NCBI GenBank assembly: GCA_934047225.1
Contig: OW203991.1
Location: 3,844,001-3,908,000 of the forward strand
DNA length: 64,000 nt
Source: Ypsolopha sequella
Taxonomy: Eukaryota; Arthropoda; Insecta; Lepidoptera; Ypsolophidae
Reading direction: 5' to 3'
This document shows, one piece after another, positions 32,406 to 43,075 of the stretch. The position numbers and the translations under genes are program-made. The notes below the pieces were generated by a model. That model ran no database searches. It worked only from the letters and a program-made list of their open reading frames with translations, and was not told the DNA's origin. Each line of letters opens with the position of its first letter. Within the stretch, counting starts at the first letter, position 1.

Positions 32406-34256
32406 TTACAGGCTACCCCACCTGTGGAGTGCAGGACCAGTCCACTGGCAGTAATACGGCTGGCGCGTGCACATCCCCACCATGGGGGGAGCGTAGCCTC
32501 CAACTCTCCCTGAGTACGGCGGGTGGTACTCTAACCGCGGGTATTCCCGGTACGGCGGTGAGTAACCCCGTGACTCCGTCTTAACACGGTGCTCCATGCC
32601 AGCTGGCACCAAAACCGGCGCGGGGAGGGGGGGCCTAGCCCTTGCCAACTCCAATTGGCCCCCGCCCGTAGGGGCCCAATTCACAACATGGCCATATGTG
32701 TGATAGCCCGTAGGCAAGCCCCCTACGGGTCCACGCGCAAATACATGACTCACCTCCCGGTGAGGGGGCGCGCCTCGCGCCGCAGTCCTCCGTTCCGACG
32801 GAGGGGAGCTCTGCCCGACAGCAAGCCTTCCCTGGACCGAGGGGGAAAAAGTTCTCCCTGACGCACCCCCGTTGTCCAAGGGGGGGGGAGTTCTCCCTGA
32901 AGCACCCCCGCCCGTAGGGCTCCGTCGCTGCGGGACCGGTGAAGCCGCTTCAGATCTGTTGGCACACAACAATAAATGGTGAGGCCCCTCACAAACACTG
33001 CAACGTCGTGGCTCGGGACAATTACGTTCAAAATGATTGCCCAAGCAACCGAAACACAGGCCCTTACGCTTCACTATGCGTCGCCGCTCGGTGACGTGCA
33101 GGTTTCGCCACTGCTGACATCTCAGCAGGTCATGCCCCGTATGGCCACATTGTAAACAGGTCAATGACCTCTCGATCACGGCGACCCCCGCCAAACGTGT
33201 CATATCGCGTCCCCGCGACTGCTGCGGTTGTCTGGGCTCCCCACATTCCGATGAGCCAGCAGACGAAAATGATTGCGCCCCAGATGGCGCCAAGTCCGGT
33301 TGTGATGTTTCTGCTACCCTAGCTTCATATTCAATAAACTTAATTAAGTCCGTAAATTTAGGCACAGTGCTGCCATCTTTTTCTGCGGACACCCGCTCAA
33401 AACGTGACCTCACGTCATTAGGCAACCTACCTAAAATAATGTGAACGAGTAAAAACGACCACTCGTCCACCGGTAAACCTAATGTTCTAAGGGCATTACA
33501 CGCCACAGTGACCGGAGTTAGTAATTGCTGCCTCAGCTGTGCCCAGTCGGTTACCCTAGGTAACGTCAACAATTGAGACGCATGCGCATCCGCCAATAAG
33601 CGCATGTTCTGATACCTATCATTTAATAAGCCCCACGCTATATCATAATGATCATCCTCTACCCTGAGGTGCTGGATGAGCAACCTTGCTTCGCCCTCCA
33701 ATGTTGACATCAAATATGCCATCTTTTGCCCCTTTGATAAATCTACCCTAGAATTTATTAATGACGTAAACATATTCCTATATGAAACCCATTCTTCCAT
33801 TTTCCCATTGAATTTATTTAGTTTTAAATTAGCCAAACTACTAGACACGCCATCTACCGGTTGAGGCGTGACAACTACAGGACCTCCTGAATTTTGCCTC
33901 TTTAGATCAGCAACAATATTTGACTTTATAACCAGCATCTTACCAGTGGCGCCATCTGTTGGTCTAGGTGCGCTAACAACCGGGCTGCCCGATTGTCGCT
34001 TTTTGATCATGGAGGCCGCCTCTGTTATATCATCATAAATCCCTTTTATCTGAGCCAAATCCGTAACATACCTCTTCATAGGCTCGTCACTTTCCTGCAG
34101 TGCTGCCACAGCCGCCTCTGCATCAGCCAGCCGCTGATGCATCCGCTCGGCTCTCTCCAGGATTGCATTGTCGCGATCCGAACGAGAAAGCAATCCCTGG
34201 ACGGTTGTAAACCAGCGGAGCTCTTTCGCCAACGCAGCCTTGTGAGACTTGGACAT
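32406..34256 (-). CDS. gag: BEL/Pao gag polyprotein, intact
   Basis: An uninterrupted 616-codon reading frame starting MSKSHKAALAKELRWFTTVQ at 34256. Residues about 1-75 form a helical, coiled-coil-like N-terminus. About 150-290 is the capsid-like part with LNKFNGKMEEWVSYRNMF and TLEGEARLLIQHL, the DUF1759-type wording of BEL/Pao gag. At about 365-430 three CCHC-like zinc knuckles are visible (CLQCGHTGHDLLRC, CFGCLGNHFERNC, CSVCEGPHHLLLC). A long Pro/Gly/Arg-rich tail follows. Gag packages element RNA in cytoplasmic particles. It is the only intact protein of the element. Confidence 0.9.
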   Translation of the reverse strand: MSKSHKAALAKELRWFTTVQGLLSRSDRDNAILERAERMHQRLADAEAAVAALQESDEPMKRYVTDLAQIKGIYDDITEAASMIKKRQSGSPVVSAPRPTDGATGKMLVIKSNIVADLKRQNSGGPVVVTPQPVDGVSSSLANLKLNKFNGKMEEWVSYRNMFTSLINSRVDLSKGQKMAYLMSTLEGEARLLIQHLRVEDDHYDIAWGLLNDRYQNMRLLADAHASQLLTLPRVTDWAQLRQQLLTPVTVACNALRTLGLPVDEWSFLLVHIILGRLPNDVRSRFERVSAEKDGSTVPKFTDLIKFIEYEARVAETSQPDLAPSGAQSFSSAGSSECGEPRQPQQSRGRDMTRLAGVAVIERSLTCLQCGHTGHDLLRCQQWRNLHVTERRRIVKRKGLCFGCLGNHFERNCPEPRRCSVCEGPHHLLLCANRSEAASPVPQRRSPTGGGASGRTPPPLDNGGASGRTFSPSVQGRLAVGQSSPPSERRTAARGAPPHREVSHVFARGPVGGLPTGYHTYGHVVNWAPTGGGQLELARARPPLPAPVLVPAGMEHRVKTESRGYSPPYREYPRLEYHPPYSGRVGGYAPPMVGMCTRQPYYCQWTGPALHRWGSL

Positions 34257-34974
34257 CTTGCCGCAATGAACCGGGAAATGTATAAATAAAAACTATTTAG
34301 CAAACACCCTGACACGGCACAAAATACAGAAGCACTGCTCAATAGATACCTTACCTATAAATAGAATTTAATTAGCAAAATTAATTCCCAATTACCAATG
34401 TATGTACTGTCCGTCAATACTAAACAAACAAATAGGTTCCTACCTAATTCCAGAATTTAATTATCAAATGTAATTCCCAATTACAACAATGTAGGTACTG
34501 TGTCAGTAATACAAAACAAACAAATAGGTTACCTACCTATTACAACATTACCAAATTTAAATTATATTTGGTGTATACAATACACACAAACCCGAATGCA
34601 CATTCCACTATGCACTTGTATACATCCTTGTAAGTACATACATTCAAGCCAAGATAACAGTATATTAGCTAACAAGTTGATTTCCAAATCTATAATATAA
34701 ACCGTTATATGATTATGTTATTGTAATACAAGAACACTTGATATGTACTAAATTAACAATTTATACTGATATTACTGAACCACATCAATGTGGTACCCTC
34801 CGGTAATCAATTATCTACTCAAAGCACTAAACAAATCCAATTTGTAATCGCTACATGTACATGTAAATAGCCTAGCTATGTTAACAGTTCAATGACACTG
34901 GGGCCGCCCAGTTCCACTGTTTAAATGAATATAATCCAAAGGTGGGCTACAACCACGATCTGGCTACCAAAGCT
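34257..34974 (-). other. BEL/Pao leader with likely primer-binding site
   Basis: Untranslated leader between the 5' LTR and the gag start. Read on the - strand, a few bases after the LTR is TGGTAGCCAGATCGTGG (34953-34969), which has the TGG start of a tRNA primer-binding site. I cannot assign the tRNA. Confidence 0.55.
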
Positions 34975-35661
34975 TGTTTGATATAAACGCTCGTTGCTAC
35001 CAGAAATTGTAGCATATAAAAAGTAGTAATACTGACTAGTGACGGGCATCGACGTCACTGGTGCGAGGATTCCATAACCACGCTCAGACACCACTAATTG
35101 TATGCTAAAGGGCGATACTTGCAGCTGGAGCAGGGGCCCATAGCTGTCCCAGATTTATAGTATACAAGTATCTTATGATCTAATATTTAATATAAAATGT
35201 CCTACCAGACAGTTGTATGATGACCTCATCAAGTAGTCCTCGCACGAAGACCCTTCGCTGCGGAGACCAAGGCGTGTCGGTGCCGTGACACGTAGATCAC
35301 CTTCCACGATGAATCTAAACACAACCCTCCTACCCCGGGATGCATCCGAACCCAGAAAAAATGGTAAATGACAAGTCCACTTGTCGCACACCGCGTGGAT
35401 ATAGGTTATTTCACACACACAGGAAATACACTCAAAAGTGGCCTTCACGCCAAAATATCTTCAGCCCTTGATCGAATACTGTTTCTTACGATGTCCGCAC
35501 CGATTTCCCTTGGGTTAAGCCCTTAATAACACATATTAAAATCGTCCGCGATCTATACCAAGAAAATTCCACGTCCCTCGTTTTTGACAGCTCCAAGTCC
35601 ATAGACAAAATATATAGACCATTGATGGATACGTTCCGAAATATACATTTTATTCTGAACA
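34975..35661 (-). repeat. BEL/Pao 5' LTR
   Basis: Same 687-bp sequence as 30184-30870; no difference was noticed on reading. It should carry the element promoter. Confidence 0.92.
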
Positions 35662-35666
35662 TATCC

Positions 35667-36254
35667 CTTATTTTTAAACAATTTAAAAACCGATAAAAAC
35701 AACGAATAAGTACAAAAGTGTGGTTATTTTCTTTACTCCTTCTCCTTACACGTAAAGAAAAAGACAGTCTGGGATAAGAGCACCTTACATATTCTTAACA
35801 GACGAGTACATATCATACATTTATTACACCGTCATCGCTAACTCTGTCTGAAACCTGTAGAATGCCAATGTATTCATTCATTAAATTTTCACGAAAAATA
35901 TAAACAAGTTTGCACAGAAACTTACATCGCCGCTCATGAAATTCTAGTGTCGTGTTTTTGTAAGCATGAGCCCCGAATTTGCAATTTTAAAATGCGGGTG
36001 CACGGGTCCGCGTTAGAGATGTCGTTGCCCGGTCCATGGTCTACATAGAAATAGGTATACAGAGTGTAGCTTATGCAACTACAGGCGAATGCACCGAAGT
36101 TCCCTACTCCCTGAGGTCATTGGACCTTAGCTGGGACATACCGTTTTCATTTCAGGTTTAACTTTAACACTGGGGATTTTTTCGGATTCTACGAGTATTT
36201 TCTTTTCTATTTGATCTCAGTTTTAAGGAACAATTTATGACTTGCTATGGTATG
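35667..36254. other. Non-coding, nothing recognised
   Basis: No supported gene or repeat. Confidence 0.4.
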
Positions 36255-36952
36255 GACTCGTCTGTCTTTTTTTTTTTTTTATGTCTCCGTAGTCAAAAAC
36301 AAGGAACCCTTATAGTTTCGCCATGTCCGTCTGTCTGTCTGTCTGTCCGCGGCTTAGCTTAGAGACTATTAGTAATAGAAAGCTGTAATTTGGCATGGGT
36401 ATACATATTTATCACGCCGATAAAGTGGTACAGTAAAATTTTGAAAAAGATTTTTTTTAGGGTACCTCCCCTATACGAAAAGTAGGGATGATTTTTTTTT
36501 CTCGTCTATCCCCTAATGTGAGGTGTCGTTGGATAGGTAATTTAAAAATGTTAGGGGCGTAAGAAAATCATTTTTCTATCCAGGGTTCCGTTTGCGAAAT
36601 ATTAAGCTTAAAAGTGTTAATTGTTGTAAGAGTCAAGTGTCCCCCTCCCTGCCAGCGAAACGGTTGTATTTGGAGACGTGAAAAAAATCACAGCAGTAGT
36701 ATACATAACGAAATTAAAAGGAAAACTATCACAGCTAAGTAGGCTTTACAAGTTAACGAGTACAGATCGCGCCAAACTTTTAGTCCCCTCTAAACACGGG
36801 GCGTTTGGCATCAGCAGGAACAAAATGTATGGGCCGTTCTTGTGAAGAGCAACTTCCAAGCGGACTAGAAGTTTGACGGGATCTGTATTATTGTGGATAA
36901 TGGTACGGAACCCTTCGTGCGCGAGTCCGACTCGCACTTCGCCGTTTTTTTT
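36255..36952 (-). repeat. Dispersed repeat family E, long copy
   Basis: Begins in a T tract followed by ATGTCTCCGTAG and ends GCGAGTCCGACTCGCACTTC, the reverse of the family's AAGTGCGAGTC start. A GTCTGTCTGTCTGTCTGTCC microsatellite lies at 36328-36350. Confidence 0.65.
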
Positions 36953-37622
36953 TTTAAATAGTCTGAAATAGTGAAAATCGGTTTGTTTATTCTCAAGTTG
37001 AACCGGGTTGTGAAGACACAAACTTCTCTTCAACGGACAGCGTGGGTGTTTCTCCCTTGACGTCACAAGACAGAACTGACGATATTTGTTAGTTATATCG
37101 TATTTGTAAACGACTACAGGCAGCGTCCTGTTTCGTGAAATTAACTCGTCTCCTACTTAAATTTAATTTTTATAAAAATCATTTGCGTTCAAAAAGCTAA
37201 AGACGGTAGTGAAATAATTTTTTCGATGTCTCAAAAAATTACGAAGTTATTGGCAATCAAAGTGAGCTTAACAGCATGTATTGTGACGTTATCCGATACG
37301 ATTTCATACTAAAAGTGATAAATATTACTATTGCTAACTTGGGTAATAATAGGACTTAATCGAAAATTCAAAATTCAAAAATGTACTGAAGTTTCACTTC
37401 AGAAGACGAGCGCATTGTCAAACAACAAAGAAAACGAAATAATGTCTGATATGTTGCTATCCCTCGTACGATGTAATATTCTGATTGACATGATAGTAGC
37501 TCAAATTGATGCTGAAGAGGGTCAATAGAAGTGACGCAATGACGTGGGGTCTTTGTTATCGGCTTCTCAATTGGTTATGTTGCTTATCATATGAGTGCTC
37601 CCTTGGGACCTTGAACTCTCTT
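36953..37622. other. Non-coding, nothing recognised
   Basis: No supported gene or repeat. Confidence 0.4.
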
Positions 37623-38025
37623 TTAAGGCGTTACGGAAAAAAATCGACACTTTTAGAACTTGCATTATGTACTTCAGTAAAGAAGGTTTTATTTTGATTA
37701 TTATTTTTGGATTCTTTTTCTAGGGATCTGTTAAACAGAAACGTGATTGGAGAAATTCGGCTCGTTGAAAAGAGGTCTTTTTCCAAACCATGTCTCCTGG
37801 TTTAACAATTTAGAATGACATATGGATTGCGATTATATTTTATTAGATGTGTTTCAACAGTATCTAGGACCTGGTTCAACGAAACTTTGATAGCATCTTT
37901 AGTACATTTTATTTTAATAAAAAACCGTAATTTTGCTACTTTTCCACGAATCCATTCCTCTCGCACTGAAGGTTTTTTCGCATATGGAGTAACAGGGACG
38001 CAAAAACTTTTACATATCTCCTTAA
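37623..38025 (+). mobile_element. TTAA-flanked MITE family D, copy 3
   Basis: 403 bp from TTAAGGCGTTACGG to CATATCTCCTTAA. Internal parts align with copy 1 except for small deletions. Confidence 0.82.
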
Positions 38026-38518
38026 CTCGCATATACCTCCCTTGTTATTTAGGAATCAAAACAACATAACAATTTGCAAAACAAACTTAATTCCATAGTA
38101 ACCACATTCTTGTTCCTGTTATGAACTACATGCTCCTGTAAAGAATTTTCAGACCGCCCCCACTTTTTAATCCGCTGAATTCTTCTCCGAGGCTCGCCCA
38201 CGGTACGAATTGTATGTGGAATTAATGCCAGCTATTTCTCCAACAATATCTGCTGAAAGTGGAGTAATTGTTGATGCATTTTTTTCTCATGCTGTATCAG
38301 TATCTGATGAATCGTTAGCATCATTACTGATTCTTTTAATGGTAATTACGCCATTAAACCATCCATGTTGTTTCGGATTAGACCGTCTATCTATCACGCC
38401 ACTTTTTTCAGTTCTTTGTCTTGGAAATTGGTTTATCTAGTAAATTGTAATTAGTATACCGTTCACGGCTCCCAGGTGGCCTAATAGCTTGCTCGTGGTT
38501 CGGTTTCTAATAACATCA
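38026..38518. other. Non-coding, nothing recognised
   Basis: No supported gene. One open frame at 38210-38440 has no recognisable features. Confidence 0.4.
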
Positions 38519-39013
38519 TTAAGGCGAATGGATACGCCAACTGCAATTTGGACCTGTCTTTGAAGGCCTACTCCTCCCACACGGGTGGTCCAAAAACTTT
38601 TATAAAAATATATGATAGGCATTATAGAGTCAAAAATAAATTTTAAGTTTCATAAACTGTTTTTCTATTGTAAGTTTTGACGAAAAAAATTGAAAGTCAT
38701 CGAAAATTTCACATGATTAACACAAGAATTCTCTTACTCCTTCCAAACGCCTAAAGCAATTTTAATTATTATTTCACCAAATTATAGGAAATTTTTAGAT
38801 CTAAAAATTTTAAGTTCAAAATTTTTTTTTCGTTCATAGCGTCCATGTGAAAAGTATTATTTTCTCCTATTTTGCACTAGCCGGAGACGCAGTGGTTGTC
38901 GTAACAGCCACTTTTCAAGGCACGCTGAAATGAACATTATTTCAATGTCGTTTCCGTTGATATTTGTACCGACACACATCGAGTTGCTTATTTAGCGTGG
39001 TCATACGCCTTAA
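38519..39013 (+). mobile_element. TTAA-flanked MITE family G, copy 1
   Basis: 495 bp from TTAAGGCGAATGG to CATACGCCTTAA. GCCTACTCCTCCCACACGGG and GCACACTGAAATG-like words recur in an opposite-strand copy at 45455-45952. It shares the terminal TTAAGGCG with family D, although the interiors differ. Confidence 0.85.
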
Positions 39014-39356
39014 GTCTTTAAAAAGAACTGTGTTTGATTTCATTTCATCTGCTTCCAGGTCGTCGACTTTGTCATTGTTCATTGATTTTTTACGATCGCA
39101 CACTTTCGGACTGGAAAGTAGGTTTCGAAAAGCGGACTGGTTAGATTTTTAATTGATTAGTGGCATGTCATTCTGTCTACTAGATATGATTTTTAGCAGT
39201 CTCAAATATTGATATGATATGCTGCCAGCTCAGTCCTGTCGGGCTACCGATTGACGTAATCGATATCATAACATGTAAATGATTGCCATGAAAATCTATT
39301 TCGGCGATATTTCATTCATAAGTTTTCTCATCCGCGGGTTGTTTTAGTTTTGTTGG
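39014..39356. other. Non-coding, nothing recognised
   Basis: No supported gene or repeat. Confidence 0.4.
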
Positions 39357-39628
39357 TATATAAGGTCTTTCAATTTAAATGGAAAGTAATTTAGGAGGTG
39401 ATTCAGTATCGTTAATCACATCACATTCCACTATAAACTGCTTTTCTTTGCGCGAACTTTTTCTTCACTTGTCCATACAAACTGAGTCAGCTGATAAGAC
39501 CACTTTGTACTGAGAAGTGGAAAAAAAAGTTCGCGCAAAAAAAAGTGTTCTGCAGTGGAATCTGATGTATTAACGATACTGAATCACCTCCTACATCACT
39601 TTCCATTTAAATTGAAAGACCTTATATA
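39357..39628. mobile_element. Foldback MITE, 272 bp
   Basis: The left arm (TATATAAGGTCTTTCAATTT, then GGAGGTGATTCAGTATCG) and right arm (CGATACTGAATCACCTCC, then AAATTGAAAGACCTTATA) pair over about 110 bp. No coding capacity. Confidence 0.88.
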
Positions 39629-39630
39629 TA

Positions 39631-39735
39631 CAACGTGTTACAGATAGGTTTAACCATATTTGAAGAGCTTATTCAGTCAATGGTATAGAACAACTTTTAC
39701 TGTGTAACAAACCCTGTCGCTCGAAAAAGTCGGGT
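39631..39735 (+). mobile_element. MITE family H, truncated copy
   Basis: CAACGTGTTACAGATAGG, then ATTTGAAGAGCTTATTCAGT: the left arm of the family at 42040-42300. It abuts the foldback to its left and a family D fragment to its right. Confidence 0.75.
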
Positions 39736-40012
39736 TTTTATTAATATAAAATGTGCTTAAGTTGCTATCAAAATTTCGTTTCACCAGGTCCTAGATACTG
39801 TTAAAACCTATCTAATAAAATATAATTTCAGTCCATATGTCATTTCAATAAATATTTGTATCGAGCCGAATTGCTCCAATCGCGTTTCTCTTCAACAGAT
39901 CCCTAGAAAAAAAATCCAAAAATAATATAAAATTTTATCAAAATAATACATTATTTACTGAAGTAGATATATATGCAAGTTCTAAAAGTGTCGATTTTTT
40001 TCCATCACTACA
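39736..40012 (-). mobile_element. MITE family D, truncated copy 4
   Basis: AAAAGTCGGGTTTTTATTAA to GTGTCGATTTTTTTCCATC. The TTAAGGCG ends are missing and about 25 internal bases present in copy 2 are deleted. Confidence 0.75.
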
Positions 40013-40147
40013 TAGTATAAAACAAAGTCGCTTCCCGCTGTCTGTCCCTAGGATTTTGATGCGGTTTTTTTAATAGATAGAGTGATTCAAGAAAAAAGTT
40101 TATATGTATAATACATCCCCGTGCAAAGCCGGGGCGGGTCGCTAGTT
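40013..40147 (+). mobile_element. Helitron-like element, copy 2
   Basis: ATAGTATAAAACAAAGTCGC to GCCGGGGCGGGTCGCTAGT, the same ends as copy 1 at 20068-20240, with an internal deletion. Confidence 0.7.
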
Positions 40148-40394
40148 ATAAATAAATGGCATCGGATGATCGAATTTTCGACCCGTTCTGTGAAAGAAAA
40201 CCGGATGAACATGTCCAGTGCACTGTCAATATTGAAGTATGATACTTGCATTCAATCATGTAGTAGGGCTTTACATATTGGGTCGAGCTCTCTTGTCGAT
40301 GCAGTCATTCCGGTTTGGACACGTGCTTTTACTTTGAGACGATTCCTTTTTTCGTATTTTACTGCTGTGGTGAATGTGTGGAAGCCGGATTGTA

Positions 40395-41206
40395 TAACAC
40401 GCCGTATTACAAATAGGCGCACCGGTTTGAAAAACGTCGCTGTATTGTAATGCGGCTGAAAACGTTCAGCCAAAATGTCGAAATGAAACGTTCGCCAAAA
40501 TGGTGGCCAACATTTAGCCCTATTTTTTTTTGTGTATATTATTTCACCGAAAGTCAAAAACGGGTGCGCCGACGAGCGGAGCGAGGTGTTAGGTTTATAA
40601 ATTAAGAGTCGGAGTTCCGAGATTGGGCAAAACAGGGTTCGGGGTTATGGCTTTTTAAGACGGTAAAAATTAAAATTACTGAACAAAATAAATACCACTT
40701 GTTACCTTACAAGATGAAGTACAGGTTCATTAAAAAAAACCTTGGCACTAATGTATAGTAACTTCAGAAAAAAAAAAAACAGGATGTCAAGTTCAGGTTA
40801 CACCCGTAGCGCTGCAATACTGTTCAAGAGATTTTCTTGAAATTCCTGTTTTTTTTTTTTCTGAAGTTACTATACATTGTTGCCGTGATTTTTTTAATGA
40901 ACCTGCACTTCATCTTGTAAGGTAACAAGTGGTATTTATTTTGTTCAGAAATTTGAATTTTTACCGTCTTAAAAAGCCATAACCCCGGACCCCGAATCTC
41001 GGAACACCGACCCTTAAGGGAGCCGAGCAAAGCGACCGCCCTAGTTTTAGCAGAATTTACAATATACACAATAAAAATAGGGCTAAAGGTTGGCCACCGT
41101 TTTGGCGAACGTATCATTTCGGTATATTTTGGCTGAGCGTCATCAGCCGCATTACAATACAGCGATGATTTTAAATCCGGCACGCCTATTTGTAATACAG
41201 CGTGTT
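40395..41206. mobile_element. Nested foldback: outer element with a TTAA MITE in its loop
   Basis: The outer arms (about 40395-40545: CGTATTACAAATAGGCG, GCTGTATTGTAATGCGGCTG; about 41055-41206: CAGCCGCATTACAATACAGC, CGCCTATTTGTAATACAGCG) pair with each other. Inside sits a second complete foldback, 40602-41017 (family I), bounded by TTAA at each end. The inner one therefore inserted into the loop of the outer one. Confidence 0.8.
40602..41017. mobile_element. TTAA-flanked foldback MITE family I, copy 1
   Basis: The arms GAGTCGGAGTTCCGAGATTG and CCGAATCTCGGAACACCGAC pair. TTACAAGATGAAGTACAGGT and its complement lie further in. A second copy is at 56296-56704. TTAA lies at both ends. Confidence 0.87.
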
Positions 41207-41625
41207 ATATGATATGTCTGCGACATATGCGTAGTCCAAACCCTCGCATACCTGCACATCCTCTTTCGTACACCTTACAGACAATCACACATAATCACAC
41301 ACCCTCACACACCCACCACACACACATACACCACAATTATATAATAGAATAAGTTGTTTCTTAGATCAGTTTGAAAGTGTACTTAAGTGTCTTGTTTTCG
41401 TTTTTGTTTTTATTTTATTGAAAAATCAATTTCTAAAATGTATCTCAATTATCTAAATTCTATTTTATTGAACTAAACTTATTAGAAAATGTACTGAGCG
41501 TTAGAGGCTAGTTACCTACAGCATAAAGGGAATCCCAGTGTAGGGACTAGAGACCATGTAAAAATATGTAAATGTTTGTTTCAATAAAGATATTATTATT
41601 ATTATTATATTATTATTATTACTAT
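41207..41625 (+). repeat. LINE-like 3' tail with (ATT)n microsatellite
   Basis: A CA-rich stretch (41280-41335) is followed at 41548-41595 by GACCATGTAAAAATATGTAA, TTGTTTCAATAAAGAT and an ATT repeat to about 41625. That ending is typical of moth LINE 3' ends. No coding part remains. Confidence 0.5.
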
Positions 41626-41791
41626 ATCTCTAGTATTTTCCTGTTATTGGTCTCGTAGGCTTTCATATCTGAATTGTAAGTATTTCTTTACAAATTAAGG
41701 GAAATTATGTCTTTTATTACTCTTTTATTACTTTTATTCCTGCAGTAAAAATTTTTTTTGCAGAGTTTTATGATATGAGATTTGTTTCCTG

Positions 41792-42039
41792 TATAAGGTT
41801 AAATAATATTAGTTGGCGAAACTCAAAACATAGGTAGTACTAGTCTATATGCACAACTGTTTGTATGGGAGCTAAGCGAAATTCGCAACTTTTTTTCTCT
41901 TCCTCCCATACTACTTGCCCCGATCAGCTGACTGGTCCAGTATGGAAAGGTGAAAACAAATTTTAAGAATTTCGCTTAGCTCCCATACAAACGATTGATA
42001 TGTTTTGAGTTTCGCCAACTAATATTATTTAACCTTATA
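41792..42039. mobile_element. Foldback MITE with TATAAGGTTAAAT ends
   Basis: Arms TATAAGGTTAAATAATATTA and TAATATTATTTAACCTTATA; the inner arms GGAGCTAAGCGAAATTC and GAATTTCGCTTAGCTCC also pair. It abuts family H copy 2 on the right. Confidence 0.85.
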
Positions 42040-42300
42040 CAAAGTGTAACAGAAAGGTGTAACCATATTTGAAGAGCTTATTCAGTCAATGGTATAGAAC
42101 AACTTTTACTATGGAACAAATCCTGTATATCGAAAAAAAAAAATTACTCGCTTCATAGGAAAATGCAATGCCGCTCGGCCGAAATGTATGGAAGGGCAAT
42201 TTTTTTTGAGATTTCAGGGTTGACCCCATAGTAAAAGTTATTCTATTCCATTGACTGATTAAGCTCTTCAAATATGGTTACACCTTTCTGTTACACGTTG
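42040..42300. mobile_element. TA-flanked foldback MITE family H, full copy
   Basis: CAAAGTGTAACAGAAAGGTG to CACCTTTCTGTTACACGTTG, bounded by TA on both sides. It pairs over about 75 bp per arm (CTTATTCAGTCAATGG). TA boundaries suggest mariner/Tc1-type mobilisation. Other copies: 39631-39735 and 46218-46397. Confidence 0.85.
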
Positions 42301-42303
42301 TAT

Positions 42304-42734
42304 ATGAAAAAAATATATAGAAACAGTATTTTGGAAACTTGTTTTTGTGCTTTGTTTAGTAATGTCCAAATGTATATTTGTCATGGCTTGTTATATACCC
42401 TATTGGTTTCTTCTGATGATATTTGATTAAATTACAATTTACGATTGTCTGACATGGAATGAAACCTACAATGCATGGAAATGCAAATACGAATTTATCG
42501 AATTGAAAAATACCCAGCAACCAATTATTCTGAAATATCATAGAGGTATCTGTATATAGAGGTATCTAAATGCTGTAAAAAACTAAATAATGACTTATAT
42601 ACACTTGTCTGTCTCCATGACACAATAAGGAAGCCTTTAGGCGATATGCGAAAAAAATACGGGTGTTTCTTTTCTGTGTATTTCATGAAATTAACGGAAA
42701 ATTTTAATAAATTTCTGGTATATGCATTCTGACT
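42304..42734. other. Non-coding, nothing recognised
   Basis: No supported gene or repeat. Confidence 0.4.
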
Positions 42735-43075
42735 ATAAAATCTAGGGTTTTGAAATTGGAAAACATGTTTGGATACATTTTCCTCGATAGAAATAATGGT
42801 TGAAATGAGGTCTTCAAACACACTTTTTCTTCTCGTTTGACGAATAGGAACCATAATACAGAACTCAAACATATTTTATTAGGTGTTTTTCAACATTATC
42901 TAGAGATCTAATATTTGAAATTTTGCTAGCTATTTTAGTTTTTTTAATAAAACTATAAAACCAACTTTTTTCCCGTTTGCCCTGAATTCGCCCCTCTCGC
43001 ACTGCACAATTTTTCGTTTGGAGTGACAGCGACAAAATAAAATTCGCATTTGCTCTCAAACTCTCCAATCAATAT
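42735..43075 (+). repeat. Diverged family D relative, copy 2
   Basis: ATAAAATCTAGGGTTTTGAA to TTTTTCGTTTGGAGTGACAG. It shares TCGATAGAAATAATGG, CGCCCCTCTCGCACTG and the overall plan with family D, and is close to 25485-25712. Confidence 0.65.

Larger units (their letters stand above)
30184..35661 (-). mobile_element. BEL/Pao LTR retrotransposon, young, RT deleted
   Basis: 5478 bp bounded by 687-bp direct repeats (30184-30870 and 34975-35661) that look identical. The target duplication TATCC is at 30179-30183 and 35662-35666. Read on the - strand it has a 5' LTR, a leader, a full gag, a protease fragment, an integrase fragment, and a 3' LTR preceded by a purine-rich AGAGCGGGGGAC. Gag and integrase wording is of the BEL/Pao group. 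The internal part is only 4.1 kb, and the reverse transcriptase and most of RNase H are missing. Identical LTRs with an exact duplication indicate recent insertion. Confidence 0.92.

Noticed and set aside
32273..34289. Several + strand frames of 60-100 codons across gag
   Set aside because: They oppose the 616-codon gag with its zinc knuckles and have no domains of their own.
34953..34969. Assigning the tRNA primer of the BEL element
   Set aside because: The TGG-starting site is plausible, but I could not match it reliably to a particular tRNA by eye.
30871..35000. Considered whether the BEL element might be an endogenous virus with an envelope gene
   Set aside because: No envelope-like frame is present. 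Gag, a protease fragment and an integrase fragment are all that can be seen.
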